Origin: Bacillota bacterium
GTDB lineage: Bacteria; Bacillota_I; Bacilli_A; RF39; UBA660
NCBI GenBank assembly: GCA_015059435.1
Contig: SVAJ01000002.1
Location: 62,001 to 126,000, forward strand
Length of the DNA: 64,000 bases
Direction: 5' to 3'
This document shows, one piece after another, positions 33,861-42,954 of the stretch (the first letter of the stretch is position 1; each line of letters starts with the position of its first letter). The translations under genes were made by a program, and so were the position numbers. The notes beneath the pieces were generated by a model. It was not told where the DNA came from. It searched no databases and saw only the letters and a list, made by a program, of their open reading frames with translations.

Positions 33861-35900
33861 ATGTATAAAAATGGTAATGACTTTTTAAATAAATTATATT
33901 CTAATATGCATATGGAAGATGTAGTTATGCATACTGCAGAAAAATCAGATACTCCAGATGAAAAAATAGGTAAGTATTTAGATAGATTAGAACGTGTTCA
34001 TAATATGGCTAAAGATGATTCTCATAAAATGGATTTATTGAAAGAGTTTTATTATAGGAAATATATAATTAATGAATTACCTGAAAGTTATGTAGAATTA
34101 CAAAAGAGGATTGCTAGAGAAGAAGGACATGGAGATTTAGAAGTAACTGATGAGATGAGAGAAGAGTTATTAAAGAATATTCAAAGTGATCAAAAGAATT
34201 CACTTGATAGTTGGATAGAGTACTTATCAAGTGATGATGCCATGTATCCAATGTGGTTTAAAAACTATGCTTTTCAAGGAATGTTAAAACTAAGTAGTTT
34301 TGATAAAAATAAAGGTGAATTTGGGAAAAGAACAAGTAAAACAACAAATCCATATATAGAATTAAATAGAGAAGTATTAGCACAAGTATATAATGTTTTA
34401 TCTAATGAAGTTGGTAATAGAACATTAAATGATGAGCAAGTTAAAGCTTTAGAAAATGGAATTAGTTTTAAGAAATTATATACATTTTATTTAACAAAAC
34501 AAAACTATGTAGATGATAATAAATCAACTGAAGGTATATGGATTAAATATGATCAAAAAAGTGATTCTAAAATATTATGTGATTCTCTTCAAGGTAAAAA
34601 TACTGGATGGTGTACTGCTGGATATGAAACGGCTAAGTTACATATAGATGAAGGAGATTTCTATGTTTATTATACTAAGGATAGTGAAGGAGAGTATACT
34701 AATCCTAGAGTTGCGATTAGAATGAGAGGCCATGATGAGATAGCTGAAGTTAGAGGAGTTGCAACTGAACAAAACTTAGAAGAAGAAATGCTTGATATAA
34801 CTGATAAAAAACTTGATGAATTTGCTGATAAAGATAATTATAAAAAACGTGTACATGACATGAGATTACTTACTACGATAGATAAAAAGGTTAATAATGA
34901 TCAAGAATTAACACAAGATGAGTTAAGATTTTTATATGAGATAGATGGTCGTATAGAAGGATTTGGATGGAAAAAAGATCCTAGAATTGATGAGATAACT
35001 TCTAAACGAAATGTAAGACATGATTTAACTGTGGCACTTGGATATGATGAAGAAAAAATTGTTACTAACGAAATAGAGTATATGGAAGCACTTAGTAAAG
35101 GTATTCAAGTAGAATATGCTTATAGTGATATTATAATGTATAATTTAGATAGAGCTGATACTATAATTCTTCCTAAAAAGACTTCAGATCAAGTATATTT
35201 TCCGATATTAGAAAAGGCAAATAAAATTATTGTTCCAGAAGGAGCTAATTATTATATTGGTCTTGAAAATTTAAAAGTTGTTAATGAGGTGGTTATAGAT
35301 AATAATTTTAGAGGTAATGTAATTTTTGAAAGATTATATTCAGTTAATAATTTTTCAGTAGGTGATAATTGTAGTGGTAGTATCTGTTTAGATAATCTAG
35401 GGATTGCTAATAGATTAAGAATAGGAAGCAATTATACTGGTAATTTAGATTTATCAGGAATCGAAACAACACTAGGATTATATCTAAGAGATGACTTTAC
35501 AGGAACACTAAGCATTAATGGAATTAAATATATTCATGATTTTAAATTTCCTTCTAAGTTAGCTGGGCTATATGCTTATTGTTTAGAAGAAGTTCATAAT
35601 ACTAAATTTCCTGAATACTTGAATGGTAGTTTAGATTTAAGCTCTTTAAGAAAAGCAGTTAATTCTGAATTTCCAGAATATATAGAAAACGACGAAGTAT
35701 TATTGAACTTAAAGACTTCTAAAGGAATTAAATTTCCTAAGTATATAGGTGGTACTTTAGAAATTAATAGATTAAGAGATACTGAAGTATTACAATTACC
35801 AGAAAGCTATAAGAATAAAGTAAATGTAATTACTTTTGCGCAAGTAGAGTATATACCAGATGAGGAATATTTTAATAAAAGTAATCCAAAACATATATAA
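33861..35900 (+). CDS. Large protein of unknown function with a beta-rich repeat C-terminus
   Basis: A 679-residue protein I cannot assign. Residues about 1-230 are helical and charged. A central domain (about 230-330) holds GKNTGWCTAG, GDFYVYYTKD, NPRVAIRM and IAEVRGVATEQNLE; the fixed Trp-Cys-Thr and the PRVAIRM strand look like conserved core residues. From about 420 on, short units alternate (IIVPEGANYYIG, LDLSGIETTLGL, TLSINGIKYIHDF, SLDLSSLRKAV), as in a leucine-rich or beta-solenoid array. There is no signal peptide or membrane segment. It has a strong own promoter that shares its -35 with the antitoxin RNA. Confidence 0.55.
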   Translation: MYKNGNDFLNKLYSNMHMEDVVMHTAEKSDTPDEKIGKYLDRLERVHNMAKDDSHKMDLLKEFYYRKYIINELPESYVELQKRIAREEGHGDLEVTDEMREELLKNIQSDQKNSLDSWIEYLSSDDAMYPMWFKNYAFQGMLKLSSFDKNKGEFGKRTSKTTNPYIELNREVLAQVYNVLSNEVGNRTLNDEQVKALENGISFKKLYTFYLTKQNYVDDNKSTEGIWIKYDQKSDSKILCDSLQGKNTGWCTAGYETAKLHIDEGDFYVYYTKDSEGEYTNPRVAIRMRGHDEIAEVRGVATEQNLEEEMLDITDKKLDEFADKDNYKKRVHDMRLLTTIDKKVNNDQELTQDELRFLYEIDGRIEGFGWKKDPRIDEITSKRNVRHDLTVALGYDEEKIVTNEIEYMEALSKGIQVEYAYSDIIMYNLDRADTIILPKKTSDQVYFPILEKANKIIVPEGANYYIGLENLKVVNEVVIDNNFRGNVIFERLYSVNNFSVGDNCSGSICLDNLGIANRLRIGSNYTGNLDLSGIETTLGLYLRDDFTGTLSINGIKYIHDFKFPSKLAGLYAYCLEEVHNTKFPEYLNGSLDLSSLRKAVNSEFPEYIENDEVLLNLKTSKGIKFPKYIGGTLEINRLRDTEVLQLPESYKNKVNVITFAQVEYIPDEEYFNKSNPKHI

Positions 35901-35963
35901 TTTATAAAAGCACTTAGGTGCTTTTTTCTTTGTTTTGTGTTAGAATAAGTATAGGTGATTTTT

Positions 35964-36464
35964 ATGAGTACAAGAAAAAGTTTAGTTTTTCCATTTATTA
36001 TTACATTAATAATATTAGGGATTATAGTTTATTTATTTATGAATGTAAAACAACCATATGTAGAATGTGATAAAACAACTACATTTGATGGTAATATTAA
36101 GATTAGTGAGAGCTTAAAGACTACTTTAAATGGTAATAAAATAGATAAGTTAGAACTTATTAAAGTTATTACTTTAAATGATACTAAACATATTAATAGT
36201 GTTAAGAATTCTTTAAAGGATGCTTATAAATATTTAGGTAAAGATGCTAAGATAAGTACTGATGATAATAAAATAATTATTAAAGTAGTTGTAGATGATA
36301 ATGAAACTATATTACTTAATAATATAAGTTTTAATGGAGAAAATAGTTTAGAAATAGAAAATAATACTAAGAGTAGTAATGTTGTTAGTTTAAAAGTAAA
36401 TGAAAATTATACAGAAGGGGAATTAATAACCAGATTAAGAAATAATGGTTATGCATGTAGATAA
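35964..36464 (+). CDS. Membrane-anchored protein of unknown function
   Basis: A 166-residue protein with one N-terminal membrane helix (about residues 8-30) and an extracytoplasmic region with a Cys near each end (VECDKTTTF and GYACR). ATG 35964 was chosen because AGGTG lies just upstream; the GTG within that SD was rejected. It overlaps the next start by one base (TAATG), so it heads a tight set of four small genes ending in the second cysteine desulfurase. Confidence 0.55.
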   Translation: MSTRKSLVFPFIITLIILGIIVYLFMNVKQPYVECDKTTTFDGNIKISESLKTTLNGNKIDKLELIKVITLNDTKHINSVKNSLKDAYKYLGKDAKISTDDNKIIIKVVVDDNETILLNNISFNGENSLEIENNTKSSNVVSLKVNENYTEGELITRLRNNGYACR

Positions 36465-36718
36465 TGGATGAATATATAAAAGAAGTAGGAAATAGTTTAG
36501 AAATTGATTTTTTAAGTGATGTTGGTAATGGGATATTTTTATCTAATAGAGAAAGACAAGTATTAGATAGATATAATATAGATTATAAGAATAAATCATC
36601 ACTTAAAAGCATTTTACTAGAGATAGAAGATATTCTTAGTGAAGAAGAAATAGAAGAATTGGATTTAATATCAGAAAGTATTGCAGAGCGAGTTTATTAC
36701 AATTATACAAATAAGTAG
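36464..36718 (+). CDS. Small acidic protein of unknown function
   Basis: An 84-residue, helical protein with LSNRERQVLDRYNIDYKN as its best-marked segment, followed by an acidic helix pair. I recall similar short proteins in Bacilli without known role. Its ATG overlaps the preceding stop by one base and the next gene starts nine bases on. Confidence 0.55.
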   Translation: MDEYIKEVGNSLEIDFLSDVGNGIFLSNRERQVLDRYNIDYKNKSSLKSILLEIEDILSEEEIEELDLISESIAERVYYNYTNK

Positions 36719-36727
36719 GGGATAGGT

Positions 36728-37255
36728 ATGAAAGTTGAAAGATCTGAGGGATATTGTTATTTTGATTATAAATTAACTGATCATAATAATAAAGATAATT
36801 ATATAAAATATGATAGCTTTTTAATAACTAAGGAAAATTATTATATATATGAATATTTTAATCAATTATATAGTGATATAGAAAATTGTAATGTTTATAA
36901 TGATGAGTATTTAGATGGGAAAATTTGTGATAGTTATCAACATAGTAATATTTTTCAAGATGGAATTGTTGTTTTTGAAAGTGATGATCCTAACGATGAT
37001 GAAAAATTTGATGAAGTTAATTTTAATGTTTTAAAAATATCTAAAGAGGAAGATAAATATAAATTGGAGTTTATTTTTAATAATAGTAAGGATAAGTTTA
37101 TGAATCATTCTATTAGAATTAGAAATTCTGGTTCTAAATATCATCCATTTAATATAGTATTCATGAATTTTTTTAGATCATTACAAGAATATGATCCTGA
37201 GTATCATCAAATGTATATAGAAGAGTATGTTTATAAGAAGAAATTGAGGGGATAG
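36728..37255 (+). CDS. Uncharacterised cytoplasmic protein
   Basis: A 175-residue product rich in Tyr, Asp and Asn; no membrane segment. Mixed strands and helices are visible, with NHSIRIRNSGSKYHPFNIVF (20 residues) as the most ordered segment. AGGGGATAGGT precedes its ATG. It lies within the small-gene operon leading to a cysteine desulfurase. Not recognised. Confidence 0.5.
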   Translation: MKVERSEGYCYFDYKLTDHNNKDNYIKYDSFLITKENYYIYEYFNQLYSDIENCNVYNDEYLDGKICDSYQHSNIFQDGIVVFESDDPNDDEKFDEVNFNVLKISKEEDKYKLEFIFNNSKDKFMNHSIRIRNSGSKYHPFNIVFMNFFRSLQEYDPEYHQMYIEEYVYKKKLRG

Positions 37256-37256
37256 T

Positions 37257-37448
37257 ATGAATTACATGTTAGATAAAATTAATTTATTAGAGAATAAAGA
37301 TGAGATAATTAATAAGGCTGATGAGATAGTTGAATTATTAGAGAGTGATAATAATTTAGATGATAGTGAGAAGTTAATGACTATAGAGTTAGCAGTTGCA
37401 AAACTTAATTACATTTTATATGGAATTAGTGGAGATAGTGAGGAGTAG
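37257..37448 (+). CDS. Small helical protein of unknown function
   Basis: A 63-residue acidic helical product starting one base after the previous stop and ending five bases before the ATG of the cysteine desulfurase gene. This close packing suggests that it is a real gene in the same operon. No known family is evident. Confidence 0.5.
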   Translation: MNYMLDKINLLENKDEIINKADEIVELLESDNNLDDSEKLMTIELAVAKLNYILYGISGDSEE

Positions 37449-37453
37449 GTTTG

Positions 37454-38590
37454 ATGATTTATTTAGATTATAGTGCAACAACACCAGTAAATGATGATGT
37501 TTTAAATACTTTTGTTAATGTTAATAAAGAGTTTATTGGTAATCCTAATTCATTACATAAATTAGGTCTTAGAGCTAAAGAATTAATTGATGCTTCTAGT
37601 AGACAAATAGCTGATGTTTTAAAGTTGAAAGATAAAGAGATTATTTATACGAGTGGAGCCAGTGAAGCTAATAATTTAGCGATTAAGGGAGTATGTTTAA
37701 AATATAAAAATAGGGGTAATCATATAATTACTACTAAACTAGAGCATTCTTCTGTAATAGAGCCGATTAAGTATTTAGAGAGTATAGGATTTACTGTAGA
37801 TTATGTAAAACTTGATTCTAATGGATTAGTTGACTTAGTTGATTTGGAAAATTTAATTAATGATAATACTATACTTGTATCTATTTCTAGTATTAATAGT
37901 GAAGTTGGTATTAGACAACCTATATCTAAGATTAAAGAGATAGTAAAGAAATATCCTAAGGCATATTTTCATAGTGATATGACTCAAAGTATTGGTAAAG
38001 AAGTTATTGATACAGAAGATATTGATTTAGTTAGTTTATCTAGTCAGAAGTTTTTTGGATTAAAGGGTGTAGGATGTTTAATTAAAAATAAAAATTTAAT
38101 AATTGAACCTTTAATACATGGTGGTAAATCTACTACTGTATTTAGAAGTGGAACTCCATCTCCTGGTTTAATTGCTTCTACTGCGAAGGCTTTAAGACTT
38201 GTATATGAAAACTTTGATGAAAAGAGAAAAAGAGTATTAGAATTAAATGAGTATTTGGTTAGTGAGCTTGAAAAATTAGATATTTATATTAATAGTAATA
38301 GTAATAGTTATTCTATACCAAATATAATTAATATTAGTTTAAAGGGTATAAAATCAGAGACTATGCTTCATGCATTAGAGGAAGAAGATATTTATATTTC
38401 TACTAGGACAGCTTGTTCTAATGGAGGTATATCAGATAGTGTATATGCAGTTACTAATGATCGTGAAAGATCATTATATAGTCTTAGAATAAGTATATCT
38501 TATTTAACTACTAAAGAAGAATTAGATACATTTATAAGTGTATTTAAAGAAAAGTTATGTGAATTAAGTAAATTAAGTAGTAAAAAATAA
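37454..38590 (+). CDS. Second cysteine desulfurase-like enzyme
   Basis: A 378-residue NifS/IscS-type PLP enzyme. Motifs: YLDYSATTP, GNPNSLHKLG, YTSGASEANNLA, LEHSS, HSDMTQSIGK, SSQKFFG, SGTPSPG and RTACSNGG with the active Cys. In the PLP-lysine motif, the His that normally precedes Lys is Gln (CAG). The paralogue at 9587 keeps His. The ATG at 37454 follows GAGGAGTAGG. Both copies share the GGK-STT-FRSGTP form. Division of labour is likely, for example Fe-S assembly versus tRNA thiolation, but no thiI, mnmA or suf gene lies nearby. Confidence 0.85.
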   Translation: MIYLDYSATTPVNDDVLNTFVNVNKEFIGNPNSLHKLGLRAKELIDASSRQIADVLKLKDKEIIYTSGASEANNLAIKGVCLKYKNRGNHIITTKLEHSSVIEPIKYLESIGFTVDYVKLDSNGLVDLVDLENLINDNTILVSISSINSEVGIRQPISKIKEIVKKYPKAYFHSDMTQSIGKEVIDTEDIDLVSLSSQKFFGLKGVGCLIKNKNLIIEPLIHGGKSTTVFRSGTPSPGLIASTAKALRLVYENFDEKRKRVLELNEYLVSELEKLDIYINSNSNSYSIPNIINISLKGIKSETMLHALEEEDIYISTRTACSNGGISDSVYAVTNDRERSLYSLRISISYLTTKEELDTFISVFKEKLCELSKLSSKK

Positions 38591-38667
38591 AAATATGTAG
38601 ATGTAGTAGTTTACATATTTTTATTTTTTTTGTATAATGAAACTGGAATAAAAGGAGTGGCTTAATT

Positions 38668-38934
38668 ATGGAAAAAGAAATGATAGAGATAATTGATACT
38701 GAAGGTTTAAAGAGTGAAGTAGAATTAGTTACTTTTTTGAATTCTGATAATAATGATAGACAATATATTGTTTATACTAAAGGAGAAACTCAAGGATTAG
38801 AAAAAGATCAAGTTATATATATATCTAGAGTAATTAATGAAGAAGGTATTCTAAAATTAGTAGAAATTGAAGATGATGCTGAATGGAATGAGGTTCAAAG
38901 ATTACTTAGAAAAATAGCAAATAAGGTAGATTAG
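38668..38934 (+). CDS. DUF1292 family protein
   Basis: An 88-residue protein that fits DUF1292: DTEGLKSEVELVTFL at the start, RQYIVYTK in the middle and IYISRVINEEG, then a C-terminal helix WNEVQRLLRKI. In other Bacilli the family is often near yrzL/yqgF-type genes; no such neighbours are present here. GGAGTGG precedes its ATG. The hairpin at about 38590-38632 separates it from the desulfurase. Confidence 0.8.
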   Translation: MEKEMIEIIDTEGLKSEVELVTFLNSDNNDRQYIVYTKGETQGLEKDQVIYISRVINEEGILKLVEIEDDAEWNEVQRLLRKIANKVD

Positions 38935-38947
38935 GTGGTGATTATTT

Positions 38948-40297
38948 ATGGCTAGTGATTATGAATTTAAAAATGCTAAATATAGTAAAGCAGTAGATGG
39001 TATTCAATCTGCATTGTTTAGTATTTTAGCTACTGAAAAACGAAAAACTTCTGTTTTAGAACAAAAGTTAAAAGATGCAAGTGATGAAGATAGAAAAAAT
39101 ATAGAAGAGCAATTAGAAATTCAAAGACAAAATTTAGATAATATTTTATCAAATGTAGATAGTATTTTTTCATCTATTGAAAAATTAGATTCTATAAATA
39201 TTGAACTTTCTAATATAAATAGTAATGAATTTGATAAAGTTGTTTCTTCTGTAGAAGATGAAAATGTTAAAGAAGCATTTGAAAAAGATTTAAAGAATAT
39301 GAAAGAAGCAAAAGAAGAAGTAAAAACTGATATTAAAGAAAAAGTTGAAGAAGTTGCGGATACTTCTGATTTAGATGAAAAAGCAAAAGCTGAATTAAAA
39401 GAAAATACTGATATAGTAGTTGCTTCTGAAGATAATGATGAGACTGATGATGAAGAAGAACCAGGTGAAGACGCAAATGGTTCAGAAGAAGAACAAGAAG
39501 AAAATACAGATGAAGAAGAACCAACTTTAAAGATTTCAATTGAAGAAGAAGCTGAAGATGATGAAGAAGCAAATGATTCAGAAGAAGAGCAAGAAGAAAA
39601 TACAGATGAAGAGGACATTAATTTAGATATTAAAATTCCTGTTGTTGATAAAGATGATGCGAAAGAAACTGAAGAATCTGATGATAAAGTTGAGGAAGAA
39701 CCAAGTGAAAAATCTGATGATTCTGAAGATGAAGATTTAGATAATGCTGATTTAAATATTGAGATTCCTGTTGTTGATAAAGATGAAGAAAAACAAGAGG
39801 ATAAAGAATTAGATGAAGCTATTAAAGCTGTTGATAGTCAATTGAAAACTGCTAAAAAGATAGATGAAGAAATGGAAAAAGTTCCAGAGTCTGAATTAAC
39901 TAAAGAAAAGTTAGCTTTTACTAGAGAAAATAAGAAAGTAATTAAGGCTATCCTAGTAAAACAATCTCAGTTAAACAATTTAAAAGCTTCACGTGAAAAA
40001 CAAAAACAAATTGTTTCTACATTAGGTTTATTTAATGATTATAATTATTTAAATAATACTAAAAATGCTCTAGAAGAAAATTTAAAAGCTAAAGAAGAGT
40101 TTAATGTAGAAATTGATGTTAACGCTGATAGGGAACGTCAAATAGAAGATTTAATGGTAAAAGCTAGTATTTATACTAGTGAAGGTGAAACAGATAAAGC
40201 TCAAGCTATATATGATAAAATTAATGAATTAGCTGCTCTTAATATAGCAGAAGCAGGAGAAGAAAAGCCAGTAGAAAAGGTAAAATCATCACAATGA
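38948..40297 (+). CDS. Acidic coiled-coil protein with internal repeats
   Basis: A 449-residue cytoplasmic protein. Residues 1-140 are coiled coil. Residues about 155-290 are extremely acidic and repetitive: SEEEQEENTDEE occurs twice, 32 residues (96 bases) apart, and IPVVDKD occurs twice. Residues 300-449 are again coiled coil. The middle may act as a flexible spacer or cation-binding region. It follows the DUF1292 gene by 13 bases. No family is recognised. Opposite-strand open frames over the repetitive part are artefacts of the biased GAA/GAT codons. Confidence 0.6.
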   Translation: MASDYEFKNAKYSKAVDGIQSALFSILATEKRKTSVLEQKLKDASDEDRKNIEEQLEIQRQNLDNILSNVDSIFSSIEKLDSINIELSNINSNEFDKVVSSVEDENVKEAFEKDLKNMKEAKEEVKTDIKEKVEEVADTSDLDEKAKAELKENTDIVVASEDNDETDDEEEPGEDANGSEEEQEENTDEEEPTLKISIEEEAEDDEEANDSEEEQEENTDEEDINLDIKIPVVDKDDAKETEESDDKVEEEPSEKSDDSEDEDLDNADLNIEIPVVDKDEEKQEDKELDEAIKAVDSQLKTAKKIDEEMEKVPESELTKEKLAFTRENKKVIKAILVKQSQLNNLKASREKQKQIVSTLGLFNDYNYLNNTKNALEENLKAKEEFNVEIDVNADRERQIEDLMVKASIYTSEGETDKAQAIYDKINELAALNIAEAGEEKPVEKVKSSQ

Positions 40298-40361
40298 TGA
40301 TTTTTCTTTTTTTTTGTTTGAAAATTTGATACAATTATTTTATAGGATAAGGAGGAGTCTT

Positions 40362-41384
40362 GTGAAACGTATAGAAATTATAAATTTTGCGAAAACAATG
40401 TTATTCTTCTCCTTGGTAGTAGTATTTTCTGGTATTGCATTTGACTTTAATAATAGTCGTAAGTTAATAAATCCAAAAGAAGATACATATTTACTAGCAC
40501 CTAGTAAGAATAAAGATGGTACTATTTCAATTACTACTATTGATCCTAATGATGTTAATGGTGGTAAACCTGTTACTGAGAATAGTTCTAATAATAATAG
40601 CAGTAATAGTTCTAATACTATTAATAATAGTAATACTGTTAATAATAATCAAAATATTATTAATGATAATTCACAGTCTAAGATTGTACTTAGTGGAGAA
40701 GAAGTTAATAGTAGACTTCGTACTAATATTCAAAATAAGTTTGGTATAAATGTTAAGTATGGTAGTGAGACTGATGGTTATAGTGTTTCTGATATGAAAG
40801 TAGTTTCACTTAGTGATACTGCTGCTATTAATAATTCGTTAACTACATTAAATAATCTTTTATCTTTATATCCTAATGGATTATTTAGTGAAATAAAAAA
40901 TGATGGATATGATTTGACGATATATTTACTAAAGAAATATAGTGTTGATAATGTTACTGGTATTACTGATTCTATTAATAAAAGAGTTATTATTTCAGTA
41001 GCAACAGATTATCAATTTAGTGAAAGTTTACATCATGAGATTTATCATTATATGGAAAATTATATGTATACTAAGGGTGCTAGATATACTACTTGGAATA
41101 ATTTAAATCCTACAAATTTTAAATATGGTAAGCATAAAGCTGAGCTATCATATAGTTATACTCGTGATAGTAATGCTTACTTTGTTAATAATTATTCACA
41201 GACAGCTGCGGAAGAGGATAGAGCATCTACGTTTGAGTATATGACTGCTGATAGTAAAAGTGGTTGTTTGGAGCAAGGAAAACCAATATGGTTAAAAGCA
41301 AAATATATGTGTGAACAAATAGATACAGTTTTTGATAGTGTTAGTCCTAATAAAACTGAATTTTGGGAAAGGTATGTGTATTAA
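40362..41384 (+). CDS. Membrane-anchored zinc metallopeptidase-like protein
   Basis: A 340-residue protein starting with GTG 40362 (GGAGGAG at 40351). One N-terminal membrane helix (about 9-28) precedes an Asn/Ser-rich linker with long AAT/AGT runs, then an extracytoplasmic domain with SLHHEIYHYMENY, an HExxH zinc motif, and downstream AEEDRASTFEYM, whose Glu or Asp could be the third ligand. Such proteins are secreted gluzincin-like peptidases. The linker is low complexity. Its stop overlaps the NUDIX start by one base. Confidence 0.75.
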   Translation: MKRIEIINFAKTMLFFSLVVVFSGIAFDFNNSRKLINPKEDTYLLAPSKNKDGTISITTIDPNDVNGGKPVTENSSNNNSSNSSNTINNSNTVNNNQNIINDNSQSKIVLSGEEVNSRLRTNIQNKFGINVKYGSETDGYSVSDMKVVSLSDTAAINNSLTTLNNLLSLYPNGLFSEIKNDGYDLTIYLLKKYSVDNVTGITDSINKRVIISVATDYQFSESLHHEIYHYMENYMYTKGARYTTWNNLNPTNFKYGKHKAELSYSYTRDSNAYFVNNYSQTAAEEDRASTFEYMTADSKSGCLEQGKPIWLKAKYMCEQIDTVFDSVSPNKTEFWERYVY

Positions 41385-41908
41385 TGGAAAAATTACTTAT
41401 AAATGATGGAAATTTAGAACCTAAAGATATTGATGGAGTAGAGATAAGAGTTAAAGCTTTTATTGTTAATAGTGATAATGAAGTGTTAATTCTTCATAAT
41501 AATAATACTTATCAATTACCTGGGGGACATAAGAAAAAAGAAGAATCTTTAGAAGAAAGTTTAGAAAGAGAAATATATGAAGAAACAGGAATACAAGTAG
41601 ATATTAAAGATGAAGCATTTATGTTAATAACTGAGTATAATAAAAACTTTTTAAATACTGGTAAAAACATATGTAATAAAATATATTATTATGAAGTTCT
41701 TACTGATGAATTACCACACTTTGATAGTTTAAATCTTACAGAGTTGGAAAGTAGAACTGATCTTAAAATTAATTATGTTAAAATTGATAAAATTGAAGAA
41801 TTTATTGAAGAGAGTAAAAATAATAATATGATGAATGAACTTATTGCTTATGAATTAGTAAAAGCAATAAAAATATATAAAGAACAAATGTTAAGGAGAA
41901 GTATATGA
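41384..41908 (+). CDS. NUDIX hydrolase
   Basis: A 174-residue protein with a NUDIX box (GGHKKKEESLEESLEREI, then YEETGI) near residues 47-70, giving G-x5-E-x7-REUxEE-xGU. Family members hydrolyse nucleoside diphosphate derivatives. Substrate unknown. The start codon overlaps the upstream stop by one base and its own stop overlaps the galE start by four (ATGA), so peptidase, NUDIX and galE form one operon. Confidence 0.88.
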   Translation: MEKLLINDGNLEPKDIDGVEIRVKAFIVNSDNEVLILHNNNTYQLPGGHKKKEESLEESLEREIYEETGIQVDIKDEAFMLITEYNKNFLNTGKNICNKIYYYEVLTDELPHFDSLNLTELESRTDLKINYVKIDKIEEFIEESKNNNMMNELIAYELVKAIKIYKEQMLRRSI

Positions 41909-42906
41909 AAAAGATATTAGTAACTGGGGGACTTGGATTTATTGGTAGTCATACCTGTGTAGAATTAATTAATTCTAATTATGAAGTTGTTGTGATTGAT
42001 AACTTATCAAATTCAAGTATTGATGTATTAGATAAAATAAAAGAAATAACTGGTATAGAAGTAAAATTCTATGAAAATGATGTATGTGATGAAATTGCTT
42101 TAGAAAAGATTTTTTCAGAAAACAAAATAGATGCAGTTATACATTTTGCTGGATATAAAGCAGTTGGTGAATCTGTTTCAAAGCCTATTATGTATTATGA
42201 AAATAATTTACTTTCTACATTAAATTTATGCAAAGTAATGCAAAAGCATAATTGTAAGAAAATAGTATTTTCATCAAGTGCAACTGTTTATGGTTCACCT
42301 AAGAGTTTACCTATAAAAGAAGATTTTCCTCTTTCAACTACAAATCCATATGGAACAACTAAGTTAATGATTGAAAGAATTTTAGATGATATTTATATTT
42401 CTGATAAAGATTTTTCTATTGCGGTACTTAGATACTTTAATCCTATTGGAGCACATGAAAGTGGATTAATCGGAGAAAATCCTAAAGGTATACCAAATAA
42501 TTTAATGCCATATATAGTTAGAGTAGCTAGTGGTGAATTAGAATGTTTGAGTGTATTTGGTGATGATTATGATACTCATGACGGTACTGGAGTAAGAGAT
42601 TATATTCATGTAGTAGATTTAGCTAAAGGACATATTAAAGCTATTGAAAAAGTACTAAAAACTACAGGAATAGATTATTATAACTTAGGTACAGGTAATG
42701 GTTATAGTGTTTTAGATTTAGTTAAAGCATTTGAGCGTGTTAATAACATTAAAGTTAATTATAAAATTGTAGGTAGACGTCCTGGAGATATTGCGGCATG
42801 TTTTGCTGATCCAACTAAAGCTTATGAAGAGTTAGGGTGGAAAGCAGAGTTAGGAATAGATGAGATGTGTAGGGACTCTTATAATTATATTTTAAAGAAT
42901 AAGTAG
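41905..42906 (+). CDS. galE: UDP-glucose 4-epimerase
   Basis: A 333-residue extended SDR: GGLGFIGSHT nucleotide loop, HFAGYKAVGES, SSSATVYG with the catalytic Ser, NPYGTTKLM with Tyr and Lys, RYFNPIGAH and RDYIHVVDLA. Length matches GalE. It interconverts UDP-glucose and UDP-galactose and supports surface polysaccharide or glycolipid synthesis; a glycosyltransferase follows at 48879. A hairpin with T run ends the transcript near 42903-42930. Confidence 0.95.
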   Translation: MKKILVTGGLGFIGSHTCVELINSNYEVVVIDNLSNSSIDVLDKIKEITGIEVKFYENDVCDEIALEKIFSENKIDAVIHFAGYKAVGESVSKPIMYYENNLLSTLNLCKVMQKHNCKKIVFSSSATVYGSPKSLPIKEDFPLSTTNPYGTTKLMIERILDDIYISDKDFSIAVLRYFNPIGAHESGLIGENPKGIPNNLMPYIVRVASGELECLSVFGDDYDTHDGTGVRDYIHVVDLAKGHIKAIEKVLKTTGIDYYNLGTGNGYSVLDLVKAFERVNNIKVNYKIVGRRPGDIAACFADPTKAYEELGWKAELGIDEMCRDSYNYILKNK

Positions 42907-42954
42907 ATTTTAAAATCTACTTTTTTTTGTTATAATAACTACGAGGAGATTTAT

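Noticed and set aside
39121-39618. Ser-rich 165-codon frame on the minus strand
   Set aside because: It is the mirror of the GAA/GAT-rich acidic repeat gene on the plus strand, without its own SD or promoter.
40516-40749. Ile/Leu-rich 77-codon plus-strand frame
   Set aside because: It is a shifted reading of the Asn/Ser-rich linker in the zinc peptidase gene.
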